DNA of 64,000 bases from Amaurobius ferox (taxonomy: Eukaryota > Arthropoda > Arachnida > Araneae > Amaurobiidae), in assembly GCA_951213105.1 (NCBI GenBank), contig OX578148.1, positions 140,979,518-141,043,517 on the forward strand. Direction: 5' to 3'. The position numbers and the translations under genes were made by a program. The notes below the pieces were generated by a model that had not been told where the DNA came from, searched no databases, and saw nothing but the letters and a program-made list of their open reading frames with translations. Below are positions 36,321-47,979 of the stretch, one piece after another (the stretch's first letter is position 1; the number at the start of each line of letters is the position of its first letter).

Positions 36321-37368
36321 AAAAAAACTTAAAATTCACAATCATGTGCAAATTTCTATAATATTCTAAAAGCATTATTATTCAAAGCATTCTATCAAAA
36401 TATTTAAATGAGTGTTCCTAAAGCTAAGTTTAAGAATCTCTGTTCTCGCTCTATAAAATTATCGTCACAGGCAGTTGAGGAGAATAAAACAGCCTGGTCC
36501 CGTTTGTAATAAGAAATTTACAAAAAATATGAAATTGATTCAATACATGCCAAAATAAAACCGCTAAACTTGTACGGGAAGATATATATGTTCCTGAATA
36601 TTAGAAGATATACCCGTGTATTAGTAGAAATTGACCCGTACTACACTATATGAATTTCTAAAAAGTTGCCAAAATAAAACAGATGACGTAATAAAGTGAA
36701 AATATTAAATATCTCCACAATCTTTAAACTTGAGGGCCATAATTGATTCCAATATATGCCAAAATGAAAGCGTTAAGATTGTATAGGAAGATATAACCGT
36801 ACTACTTATACTCTCGCAGATTAGAAGATATACCGGTGTACTAATAGAAGATTAGATGTACTACGACATATGCGTTTTAACCAGGGTTTAAAAAAAAAAA
36901 AAAAAACCGCAATAATTTGAAAATATCAATAATTCTATCACTCTTTAAGACTGGAGGCTGTAATTGATATAATCCAGTCAAAAATGCAATTTTGATAAAA
37001 TTTATTTTATATACATATCTTTATTATTTAAATCGGAAAAGGATAATTTAACTCGGATAAACATTGCCGCATGAACACATTGAATTAAAAACCTTTGCTA
37101 AGCAACATGATATTATTATCTTCAAATAAATTTAGGGGGAAAAAATATCGTCTGTATAATGCTATATCTATGGAAGATTTAATTATACGTTTTTAATTAA
37201 TTTCCAGACAACCGCTGGTCCTAGAAATTCGAAACATGGACTCAATATTAAGTGAGGCTATTCCAAGGCTACCAACAAAATTTCATTAAATTCGGTTCAA
37301 CCTTTCTCCCGTGATGATGAGACAAATATACAGACGGCCAGACCGATTTTCAATTTCATTTATATAGA
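36321..37368 (-). mobile_element. Helitron-like element, family D
   Basis: Reading on the minus strand it begins TCTATATAAATGAAATTG and has ACGGGAGAAAGGTTGAACCG, as in Helitron 5' ends. The rest (AAAATTCACAATCATGTGC ... GCCAAAATAAAAC) is shared with 49430-49791 plus 53415-53910 and, in the other orientation, with 10996-11540. Its 3' end is not defined. Confidence 0.55.
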
Positions 37369-37899
37369 TTCCGCCAATTAATTACGAATTTATATGGCGA
37401 ACTAAAAAGGAAAATCATCATCAGCCATCCGGTACCGTTACTTATCGGAGGTCGACAGTTCGGTACGATGTTCCGTGAACTAGAGTCTGCGGCTCCCGAT
37501 GATGCATAAGCATTGTTGTGTAAATATAATAAACATTGATCTCCCCTCCCCCAAAACACCTCCCTCAAATACGTCATTGAAAAAGGCACTATAATATAAA
37601 TATAAGGATACTTTTATAGTATATCTACAAAACGGATGTAGAATTTCAATTAATATTTAAAATATGGTATTGGTAGATGCACAAGGAAGAAAAAAAAATA
37701 GACGAACTGGAATTTTAGCCACAGCTCTTTTATTTCAAAATTTTAAATTATCATTTCGGAAATCAACATTAACCTACAGGAAAAATGGGCAGTCTCAAAA
37801 ATTTGATAAATTGCGAAAAATATTTCCATTTGCAATGATTAAGTTTTATAAGCTCAATATTTCACAGCTCTTTCATTTCAAAATCAATTTTCAAACAAA

Positions 37900-39177
37900 A
37901 AAGATCAATCATGCTTAAAGCATTGATTATGAAACACTTTCCAACTTCAATGCAATTTTATTTAAAAAAGTCTAAAATGCAATACATTCCTCGGTAATAT
38001 TTTAAAACTTATCACAATACTACATTAATTTATTATATTTGAAAACTCTTCTTCATTGAAAAAAATGAACTTTATTCAAATGACAGCATTGAAATATAAA
38101 TTGCCTGGTTTAAATATCTCTCAAATGCGATACATTCCACGGTAATATTTTTAAAACTATCATAATACTACGATAATTTATTATATTTGAAAACTTCATC
38201 GAAAACAACTGAAATTAATTCAAATGACGTGATAGAAAAAATAACACGCCTGGATCTCTATAAAAACAGCATTTCATTCATAACTTTCTCCCATTCATCA
38301 CAATACTATAATAATTTATTTTATTTAAAAATCAAGACCATGGAGCTACAAGTAATTAAATTCTATGCTTAAAACTTCATCGAAAGAAATCGTCCTTCTC
38401 TTTATAAAATCAATTAATATTTCATTCATATCAGCCATGCAGACTCCATGGGCTAAATTATTTTGTGTTAAAGAAATACAGCAATTCTAATACAACTCAT
38501 TCTACATATTTTGCTGTTTACATTTTACATATATGAAAAATAGGCTTCCTTGTAGAAATAATTAAATTTGGATAATCATTTAAACTCAAATATATTGTAT
38601 TTGCCTTGTTTCAGTATGTAGATGCACAGACTTTAAGCAAAAATAAAGTAGTTTTAGGACGGATACTACACTCAATAGGAATTAAAAAGAACTTAACAAA
38701 TCACGATTTTGAAATAAGATGGATGCCATATATCATTTTGAAGTGGGTCATGTGGTCTTTTCATTTCATGGTCACGTGATCGTTTCATATTAGAGGTGTA
38801 ATTATTATTTTAATTTTTATTTTAAAAACTACTGAATATATTTCGCTGAATTTTTTTTAATATATTTTATGGAACAATTTGAATATTACCTAAAATTTTC
38901 GAAGCAATTTGTGAATTTTAAATCCGCTTAAAAAATGTTTGAAAGATTAGGTCCCATAGGGCTCAATGTATTTCACTTTTTCAACCCCGGTTCAATCCAA
39001 AACTAATTGGGTGATATTATTCATTTATATTCCCATAGGTCCTACAGACCGTCTGAACAACATACTAAAATTTCATTTTGATTAAGTCATTTTTACGGCA
39101 GTTATCGTGCTAACGGACAGACAGACAGACAGAATGAACAAAGTCATAAACACTTTTCAACTTTGTTGTAAAGTGTT
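37900..39177 (+). mobile_element. Family A element, long subfamily
   Basis: 1.28 kb with the 5' palindrome, two to three internal tandem copies of a roughly 140-bp block (TCCTCGGTAATATTTTAAAA ... TTCATCGAAAA), the CAGACAGACAGA tract and the terminal hairpin. Same layout as 45786-47105, so both come from one subfamily. Confidence 0.8.
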
Positions 39178-39652
39178 AAAAATATTTCCATTTCCGAGGA
39201 TTCAATTTTATAAGCTCGAGGTTATGTTTAGTGGAAAAAATGCGCAATTTTATGCGTCCCATTCATAGATTTGTGTCTAGATCACCGTTGAATCGCTGTC
39301 TAAATGAATACGTTACATGTCGAACACACGCTTTTATTTATTCGATCGTATATGGCATGCATTGGGGAAGTATTTGTAGTAAGACAAATAAATATACAAG
39401 CTGGTGCAATAGAGCGACCCTCTTGACTCACAGTTGAAGCGATGGTGTACATGGCAGAAAAATCGCAATGGCGATCTCGAGGAAATCTAAACATTCTAGA
39501 CTGCTTTCTGGAATGATTGTTACACTTTAGCTGTAAAAGAGGCGTTTTAGCTTTCCAGAATTTGCGCATCCGATATCAGCCATCTACCATGTGCGCGTCA
39601 TTGAAACAGCACAGGCAGACGATACCTGGCTGGAGTTAAAATAGCGGTTGCG

Positions 39653-39898
39653 TCAGCCTATATATTTAGGAACCTTAATATGTAGGGTCGAAGATTGACA
39701 CAGCAAACGAAAAGCTGCAGTTCCTGTTACCTCAATCGCGTCATCGTCCGTATTGGTTCTTCGTGGATCGAATGAATATGACATTGGAGATTGACTGTTG
39801 CCCAATCCGCTCGTGAATTCCGCAGGTGATGCCGATTCCATTACCGAGTGATAAGAAGACGGCCACCCATGCTTGTTCCCGTCGGGATCGATGCTGAA
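39653..39898 (-). CDS. Unassigned exon-like ORF inside the exon 4 to exon 5 intron
   Basis: An open minus-strand frame includes FSIDPDGNKHGWPSSSYHS, MESASPAEFTSGLG and SFDPRRTNTDDDAIE, then a fair donor GAG|GTAACA at 39731/39730. The composition is coding-like and no known transposon is apparent. Inserting it between exons 4 and 5 would split the conserved CL-GVGCD run and no acceptor in the right phase was seen. It may be a nested or retrocopied gene fragment. Confidence 0.25.
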   Translation of the reverse strand, partial: FSIDPDGNKHGWPSSYHSVMESASPAEFTSGLGNSQSPMSYSFDPRRTNTDDDAIEVTGTAAFRLLCQSSTLHIKVPKYIG

Positions 39899-40030
39899 GG
39901 CTTAACAAACTTTTCAGTCACGACCATCCGGATGCTGGGTATGTTTCCGAAAATACCCTCCACCCGCACCAACACGGACATGACCTTTGCAGTGTTGAAT
40001 GAGAGAAGGATTGTGTGTGAGCGTACCTAC

Positions 40031-40149
40031 CAAGCACCTGCCGTCGAGACAGACACCCTGGGGGCACGGGGTTCCGTTGGACACCTTGCCGAAGCCGTAC
40101 TCCAGACCTTCCGACTTGCCCTTGCAACGCAGTTCGCAGGGGTTGCCAC
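40031..40149 (-). CDS. ADAMTS-like exon 4: ADAMTS cysteine-rich region
   Basis: A 119-nt exon between acceptor GTTTCAG and donor TTG|GTAGGT, 2 nt plus 39 codons ending in phase 0. It encodes NPCELRCKG, KVSNGTPC and QGVCLDGRCL. This matches the family pattern NPCEL-C...V.DGTPC...VC..G.C closely. Splicing to the 28508 exon gives GRCLGVGCD, the expected run into the GCD block. Reading through the donor instead adds unrelated residues before a stop, which supports the splice. Confidence 0.92.
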
Positions 40150-40959
40150 CTGAAACACAGATAAGGATCAAGGCAATCAGAGGTATCCAGTGAGATGGTA
40201 ATCTCGGGTGTGCAGACACGACGCGATTCAATGAGGTGGAAAAAGCGAAAAGGGTCAGCAGTTTTAGGAATGTGACAAACAGGTGTTTGCATAGAATGCC
40301 ACACTTTTCAAATAAACATTGACTGCCCTTCAATAAATTTTAGACTTGAAGACTACTAGCATTATAAAATATATATTCTACAAACTATTTTCACTTTTTC
40401 GAAGGTTTGGAGAAGATCAGGGCTGTAGCCAGGCAGGGACCAGAGGGGGGCTAAGCCCCCCCCCCTGACAAATACATTAAATTTTTAGTAGTAATTTTAT
40501 ATGAAATTTCATATAAAATGTTATTCAAATTTTGCATAAAGATTTTTTTTTATAAATTTCTTCGTTTTAAAGATTTTTAATTGAGCTGAATGTGTGATTA
40601 TACTAATGATCCACTTATTTACATATTTAATTTAAAAATATTGAAAGTTTATGATAATAGAATGTAGGATACATTTGTATTATTGTGGGGTTCACTGTTA
40701 TACATTATAGAGTCAAAATCAACTGATAAGTAGTTAAGAGTCAATGTTGAGTATTAACTTGTATTAACTTTCCGAACGTTTCTACAAATTATTAACAGCT
40801 TTATGACTAGTTAATGCTTGCATTTAAATCAACTGTAATTATTATATAATAATATTGATGTATAGTAGCTATATACGGATATTAATAATCAGCTCTTAGC
40901 TTGCAAATAAAAATATGCTATTATTTATTAATAATTTATATGAATTGAAATATATAATA

Positions 40960-42360
40960 CACTCACGGACAATGAAAGTTCCACACCAAGAAGGACGCAT
41001 AGGATGGACCTGAAATTTTACTGATGGAAAGATACAGATGAATGACAAACATGATCACAAAAACAGCTCAGCAGAACACGTACAGAGGGAGCTGTGGTAC
41101 ACAGTCCGGTCATTCTCAATAGCGCGTCGCACAGCCTCGTGCTGCGATACAAGTAGCAATATGGTCCGGCATGGTGTCGAACAGACGCCTATTGTTGTCC
41201 TGTGGCAGACGAGTCCACACCTGTTGGACGTTACGTCCCAAATCCCGAAAATTGCGGCAACGATGCAGCTGGCGTTTCAACTGGTCTCACACATGCTCGA
41301 TAGGGGACAGGTCTTAGGAGCGGGCAGGCCATGGAAGTGCTTGGACATGATTCAGGCAGGCTTGGACGACCCCAACCGTGTGCGGTCGGGCATTATCCTG
41401 CTGAAATTGCGCACCTGGATTCCCAGCAACGAATGGGAGCACATGGGGCCGTAGAATCTCATCCACTTAACAATGGCCCGTCAATATTCCAGGTACCAAT
41501 ATTAGAGCGGATCGACTGTCGTAGACTATGGCTCCCCAGCCCATGATGTCGTAGACTATGGCTCCCCAGCCCAGGATGCCTGCAGTGGGGATGGTGTGGC
41601 GCTCGATCAATTGTGGCCTTGTGCAGGGGACCTCCACACCAGGACACGCTGATCATCGGTACCCAAAACGAAGCTGCACTCTTCTCTAAACACAACATAT
41701 CGCCACTCTGTGGCTTTCCACGCTGCTCTGGCCCGGCAACACTGCAACCGGAGCCGTCGATCTTCCCGTGTTAACGACAGCACATGTAGGGATCGCAGAT
41801 TCGCTTCCTTCAGATATGGTTCGTGGGCACACACGAGACGCTGCATGTGCCTGGATTCGCGAATCGGGTGGCTGTGGGTTCTATATGAGCCAGCCGCAAG
41901 ATCATTCGATCTCTACTCGTGGTATGCCTGGTTCGTCCAGAACCGGTCCGGGTGGCGCCCCTTGATCAGTGTTCCCAACACCGTCGGATGGTATAGGCCG
42001 AACGATCCACGTGATGGGCTATCCGGCGCGCTGACCACCCTGCGGTTTTCAGTCCGATGATCAGGCCTCTCTCGAAGTGCATCAGTTGCGTATATCAACG
42101 TTTCTGGCGTCTACCCACCATTTTCACTCCGTATTCATGCTTGCGTCGGCCGAAGCTTCTCGCATTGATGCTGCGTCGACTACACGCCAGTTTATAAGAC
42201 CGCTGGCTCATGCATGCAGCGCCACACACGGGTGTACAGTCATGCGCAATCACACCAGACTGGGATCATTTGCATATCAGCCCGCTCTCTAGCTATTTAC
42301 ATCATTTCGCGGTTTTACCATATTTTCTTCTTGGTGCGCAACTTTCATTGTCCGTGAGTG
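40960..42360 (-). mobile_element. Tc1-like transposon nested in a hAT element
   Basis: Perfect-looking terminal repeats CACTCACGGACAATGAAAGT at both ends in inverted orientation, flanked by the TA duplication typical of Tc1/mariner. The 1401-bp element encodes a transposase on the minus strand with stops. It sits inside the hAT at 40418-42468, so it inserted later. A 28-bp tandem duplication (about 41518-41575) breaks the reading frame. Confidence 0.92.
41110..42280 (-). pseudogene. Tc1 transposase pseudogene
   Basis: Minus-strand frames show an HTH start (AGWSARRIAHHV), FREECSFVLGTDDQRV (first Asp region), QFQQDNARPHT (second Asp), and WPARS then DLSPIEHV with in-frame stops within the final DDE block, followed by a well-preserved C-terminus (RRLFDTMPDHIATCI). 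The stops and the tandem duplication show it is dead, though decay is modest. Confidence 0.88.
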
Positions 42361-42479
42361 TAGTAACTATTGTGGTTTATAATTGCTAATGATTAATTTA
42401 GTTTTTGGTGAGTCCCTCCTTTAAGACTGTTGAGCCCCTCTTCAATTTCATCTCTGGCTACGACCCTGGAGAAGATAAG

Positions 42480-44300
42480 CGATCATTTCATTTTCCCTTT
42501 CTGTGCATGTTTTTTATTTATAAACTCTGTTAGTACCATGGAAAGAGAAAAACTGTTAAAACGATGTCGATTGTTTAGGAAGCTAACACTATCAGCTTAG
42601 CTGTATCACCCACCCTACCTGCATTGGTTAGGATCATAAGCACATTGTGGTTAGGATGTTGAATCTATAGCAAGAAGTGAGCGTCACAATTGAATCTTTT
42701 CCATAACTGCACGAGAGTAGTTGAGTTTCATGAATTTTAGAACGCGAAGTAAATACGACGATAGTTCTTTTCTGAAGAAATCCTAAATGGAGATATTTTT
42801 TCCTTTAAAAGTGTAGATAGCTACAGTCTGCCCATTTTCCTTAAAGCTTCCTCTCCCTCATTCTGTTTCATACAAATACTTAACGTATTAAAAATGACTC
42901 AATGTGCTCGCCCTATTAAAAGAAAAATCGTTAGTTTCATTTTAAAAGATAATGATTAGAAGTAGCATTTGAAATGTATTTATGTTTTATAATATGCAAT
43001 TATCCATGTTGTATTCGATTTTTTTGCATTTGCCCAAATATATGAGCTCATTTAACAGCCCATCGAAACTTTGTTGGGCACATAATATTTTTTAACCGAA
43101 CCTCCTTTTCATATATTTAAAGGTACCAGAACTACAATATATCTTCGTTATTTAACGGTATTTGATCTATTGTTCTACAATTACATCCTTCGTGGTTATC
43201 AATCAGGCCATCTTAACCCTCTCTGGGGCCCCTAAGTCTAAGTAAATTCTGAGGGGGCATAAAACTTAAAATAAGAAAAGGGTACATCGAGCACGGAAGA
43301 TGGCCCCCAGCAGTTGATTTTCTGTCTATGGTTAAAAATACCACCGGTAATTATTAGAGAGGTAACAGAGATATTGTTTTATTCTTCCATGGAGACTACC
43401 AAATTCAATCCTACCGTTCCAACGGCATCCAATCTCATAAACATTGAGTTTGGGGTACAAGAAGTTTCAATGGACACGTTCAAGGCAGAAATGCCCCTTC
43501 TCGACAGCTGGGGCGGCACGATAGCAAAGTAAATACCGCATGGGGGCGGGACACCCTTCCGATAGGGCGCGCATATGCGGCGATTTCGATTCATGCAGAA
43601 TGTTTAAACACTTCATTTTTAACATTTTTGATAGAAAGCAAAAACTCATTTTTTGGGGTAGAAATAGAGTTCAAAGGATGACTTCGCGTTGGGATCTGTC
43701 TTTATAACATCAAAAGAAACCAAATGCGAATACCATTAAACTCAAAATAATGTTATTAAATTAAAAAAAAAGTATAATTTTGTTGAAAATGAAATTATAT
43801 TTAATTTATAAACCATATTTTTCTTAATAAATATTAAGTAATTTTAAAACAACTTGCGGAGGCACAACTCTGCTGCCCAATTTATGTTGGCTTTTCGCTA
43901 AGAGATTTTATAATAACTTGTTGCCTTTGTATGGATATTGCGGAGGCGCCAACCTCTAAATTCCTATTCGACTCAAAAAGTTACTGTTTGGGTCCTGCCC
44001 AAAATCAACCTCGAGTTTGAAAGATTTGCAATAAAGCGCGAAATGGAAGACTTAAATTTTAGTTGTTTATGTACTCATATTAGGTACTTGTAATAAACAA
44101 TATTTTGATGTGGCAATAACGCCTAGAGCAATCAAAGCCCTCGCTGTCTCAGAGGACTCTCACGGCTAAGTGCGAGAAATACAAATGTTTAAATAACCGA
44201 GTTAGCAAATGATTTTTAAAACAAGAAAATGCCGGATTTCTGAATTTGTATTTGGTTCCAAAATGTGAGTTTAAAGTATAAAGCAACAAAAATGGCTTTA
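42480..44300. other. Intronic DNA without recognised features
   Basis: Between the hAT element and exon 3. Short opposing ORFs near 43314-43649 overlap a GC-richer patch with CATGGGGGCGGGACACCC; no family recognised. TGCGGAGGC occurs twice near 43857 and 43938. Confidence 0.4.
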
Positions 44301-44301
44301 C

Positions 44302-44407
44302 CTTTCTCTACGGGGATCCATTCCTTCACGAGTTTCCCGGCGACCGTTCGGTTGTTGCGTTGAGAACACTGCACGTCTCTGGTACGGAGGACGTTGGGAG
44401 GACAGTT
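44302..44407 (-). CDS. ADAMTS-like exon 3: start of the ADAMTS cysteine-rich region
   Basis: A 106-nt exon between acceptor CTCTTTCAG and donor AAAG|GTAAAG, 35 codons plus 1 nt. It encodes NCPPN, RTRDVQCSQRN and KEWIPVEK. The CPxxxxxxRxxQC...W pattern is the conserved link from TSR1 into the ADAMTS cysteine-rich domain. The leftover G pairs with GT at the start of the 40031 exon to give glycine, so the splice is in frame. It is flanked by introns of about 12.8 kb upstream and 4.2 kb downstream, both carrying transposons. Confidence 0.9.
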
Positions 44408-44696
44408 CTGAAAGAGGCGATGAAAATGTCACTCCTTCAAGATTTCAGTCCAATGGATTCAGAGTCATATTTCAGATACTAAACAAATACCTGATGATAA
44501 TCAACAATAAGAACACTCATTTTCAAATTATTCGATTTTTTTCATAGAGTTTCATTGAATTGTTTGTTCACCACATACCTCCTTTATTCAGGAAGTCGAA
44601 AATTTTAGTGTTGAAGCAGCTCTAAGTACCGTACCTTAAGTAACAAATACTGGTTAAGTGAAATTCCAAATTTCAAGTATCCATTTATTATATATA

Positions 44697-45720
44697 CAGG
44701 GTGTCCCAAAAAGATTGAAAAGCGCTTTAATTCTTTACTTGTTTGAGATAAGTGGGCAATGTAAATTATAAAAATGTTGAAAGTAAGGTAGGAAATAAAT
44801 AAAACGTTAATGAAATAGTCTTCCCATTCTTTTTCAAACAGTTACACTTTTTAAATTTTTATACGACCCCATTAGACAAATTGGGTCAATCAGAAAATTT
44901 TTATTTTTAATGCAACAAGATCATTAAAAAAACTGCATATCTGATTCTTTAAAATTACGCGAGTTATATTTAATTGAACATTGTGAATGGGGACCCTATA
45001 TCAAATTAGAAATGTAAATGTGTGACATATCACAAAAAAGATAAAACTAAGAAGCAAAAATCTAAAGAAGCATTATTAGAAGAGCTCAGTTATGTATTGG
45101 AGCTGAAGGAAAACATTTTGAGAATGTGCTATGAATTGAGTTTTGTGAACGGTATTTCTAGTATTTGTAACGAAATTTTTCCCTTATATCAGTGGTCTTC
45201 TATCAATGTATGCATATTTTAATTATGTGCCCCAACCGCGTAGTAAGTACCACTGCTTTATATGATCTCCGTCTGTGTAATGCATTATTTAGATGCATTT
45301 GTGACAAAAAATTTTGACACATATTAACGTATTTTTGATCTAAACAATCTCCATCGTCCATTTGTTTAGGATCCATATATTCACCGATGAAACAGCCTTT
45401 CACATGGTACGGAAAAGTGGCATAAGTCAGATTTTTTACTTTATCATAATTCAGTTGATTTTAAAGATACAGATATGCTGGGTTTTTTTTTAATGATCTT
45501 GTTGCATTAAAAATAAAAATTTTCTGATTGACCCAATTTGTCTAAGGGAGTTGTATAAAAATTTAAAAAGTGTAACTGTTTGAAAAAGAATGGGAAGACT
45601 ATTTCATTAACGTTTTATTTATTTCCAACCTTACTTTCAACATTTTTATAATTTACATTGCCCACTTATCTCAAACAAGTAAAGAATTAAAGCGCTTTTC
45701 AATCTTTTTGGGACACCCTG
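44697..45720. mobile_element. TA-flanked element with ~240-bp terminal inverted repeats
   Basis: Ends CAGGGTGTCCCAAAAAGATT in inverted orientation, flanked by TA. The left arm (to about 44947) and right arm (from about 45480) differ at only a handful of positions, so the copy looks young. The middle 500 bp has two short opposing ORFs without recognised domains. Confidence 0.85.
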
Positions 45721-45785
45721 TATGTGTGTATATATATATAGTAAGCCATTAAGGTATAGAAAAAATAACAGATTAAACTATAAAT

Positions 45786-47105
45786 AAGAAAGATCAATCA
45801 TGCTTAAAAGAATCATGCATTGATTATAAAACACTTTCCAACTTCAATGCAATTTTATTTAAACATTTCTAAAATGCAATTCATTCCTCGGTAATATTTT
45901 AAAGCTTATCACAATACTACATTAAATTATTATAATTGATAACTTAAACCTTCATCGAAAAAAATGAATTTCATTCAAATGACGGCATTGAAATATAAAT
46001 TGCCTGGTTTAAACATCTCTAAAATGCGATACATTCCTCGGTAATATTTTTAAAATTATCATAATACTACGATAATTTATTATATTTGAAAACTTCATCG
46101 AAAACAACTGAAATTTATTCAAATGACGTCATAGAAAAACTAACACGCCTGGCTCTCTCTATAAAAGCAGCATTTCATTCATAAACAATTTCCCATTCAT
46201 TTCATTCATCACAATACTATAATAATTTATTTTATTTAAAAATTAAGACCATGGAGCTACAAGTAATTAAACTCTATGCTTAAAACTTCATCGAAAAAAA
46301 TCGTCCTTCTCTCTGTAAAATCAATGAATATTTCATTCATATCAGCTATGCAGACTCCATGGGCTAAATTATTTTGTGTTAAAGAAATACAGCAATTCTA
46401 TTACAACTCATTCTACATATTTTGCTGTTTACATTTTACATAAGTGAAAAATAGGCTTCGTTGTAGAAATAATCAAATTTGGATAATCATTTAAACTGAA
46501 ATATATTGTATTTGCGTTGTTTCAGTATGTAGATGCACAGAATTTAAGTAAAAATAAAGTAGTTTTAGGACGGATACAACACTCAATATGAATTAAAAAG
46601 AACTTAAAAAATCACAATTTTGAAACAAGATTGATGCCATATTTCATTTTGAAGTGAGTCACGTGATCTTTTCATATCATGGTCACGTGTTCGCTTCATA
46701 TAAGAGGTATAATTATTATTTTAATATTTATTTAAAAAGCTACTAAATATATTTCCTGAATCTTTTTTTATATATTTTATGGAACAATTTGAATATTACC
46801 TAAAATTTTCAAAGCAATTTGTGAATTTTAAATCCGCTTAAAAATGTTTGAAAAATTAGGTCCCATAGGGTTCAATGTATTTCATTTTTTCAACCCGGGT
46901 TCAATCCAAAACTAATTGGGTTATATTATTCTTTTATATTCCCATAGGTCCTACAGACCGTCTGAACAACATACAAAAATTTCATTTTGATTATTTGTTT
47001 TCATTTCATTGTCATTTTTAAGGCAGTTATCGTGCTAACGGATAGACAGACAGACAGATAGAATGAACAAAGTCATAAACACTTTTCAACTTTGTTGTAA
47101 AGTGT
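45786..47105 (+). mobile_element. Family A element, long subfamily
   Basis: Close relative of 37900-39177 with the same internal block duplication. An extra 18 bp or so is inserted in the 5' palindrome. Ends with the hairpin AACACTTTTCAACTTTGTTG...AAAGTGT. Confidence 0.8.
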
Positions 47106-47175
47106 GAAAAACACCAAATGCAGAATCATTCCGTATATCAAAGTATTTTCTAAACGGCACTAAAATAATATTTTT

Positions 47176-47979
47176 ACTTTCCCTATAATACATGTAGGGG
47201 GGGGGGGGGTATTATAATATATAGGGAAAGTATTGGAATCATGTCGAACACCAAAATTCGAGTTTTAGACGAACCTACTTGTTTTGGGAACTCTAGAACA
47301 CAGAAAAACTATTTACAGCGTGGCTTCTATGTGTGTCGAAAGCCCAAGCCGTCCGACTCGTCCAAAGAATATGTCGTGAATTATGGAGCAGCAAGGTGGG
47401 CGGCCGGACGTATATGTGTGTGTATGCCATGCGTGTCCACTCTAACTGAACTAATTGACCCAATTTCATAAAATTTTATAGATAAGTGGGCTACCCTGGT
47501 GTTGATTCGGGATAAAAGAGTGTGCCTTTTTTATCGGAATGGCTCGCAAAAATCTGATATAAAAGAACTATTTGTGCTCAAACGTATCCACTAAATTCTT
47601 GTTTTATACATATTTTTCGATGGTTGTTGTTGAAACCCAGACCGTCCGAAAGGTGTAAGGTAACCTACCAGAAAGGTGTAAGGTAACATATTTTTCGATG
47701 GTGAAAAGAATAGAATAAGAACTCCATTCCTCTAGGTCCAGCCGCTCTCGAGATATTTTATTTTTTTCATATTTTTGCTACGTCGCCTTTGAAAATATCA
47801 TCCAATGGAAACGAATGCATTATCAAATGAAAACGAAACTTGAATTAAAAGTGCAAAATTCATTTCAATGAATGATGCGCGTTATTGCGTGCCTTCAACT
47901 CAATTGAATGAATTATTAAAGAAAGAGAAAATGAATGGGAATCTGTAGGGAAAGTCATGATCCACATCAGATTTTTTTT
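47176..47979 (+). mobile_element. Family B element, CTTTCCCT subfamily, with nested SINE tail
   Basis: Starts ACTTTCCCTATAATACATG and ends GGGAAAGTCATGATCCACAT...CAGATTTTTTTT. A SINE tail at 47625-47685 interrupts it. A poly-G tract (about 47197-47209) sits in the start palindrome. Confidence 0.75.
47625..47685 (-). mobile_element. Tail-only SINE insertion with internal duplication
   Basis: A 61-bp piece starting TTGTTGAAACCCAGACCGTC between 17-bp duplications ACATATTTTTCGATGGT (47608-47624, 47686-47702). The motif GAAAGGTGTAAGGTAAC occurs twice. It interrupts a family B copy. Confidence 0.85.

Larger units (their letters stand above)
40418..42468. mobile_element. Non-autonomous hAT element, host of a nested Tc1
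   Basis: Inverted ends CAGGGCTGTAGCCAG and CTGGCTACGACCCTG, flanked by an exact 8-bp duplication GAGAAGAT at 40410-40417 and 42469-42476, the hAT hallmark. Apart from the nested Tc1 only about 650 bp belong to it, and no hAT transposase is seen. Confidence 0.88.

Noticed and set aside
39848..40193. Plus-strand ORFs of 64-101 codons
   Set aside because: Antisense to ADAMTS-like exon 4, which carries the family motifs.
41038..42292. Several plus-strand ORFs of 65-138 codons
   Set aside because: They are antisense shadows of a minus-strand Tc1 transposase pseudogene.
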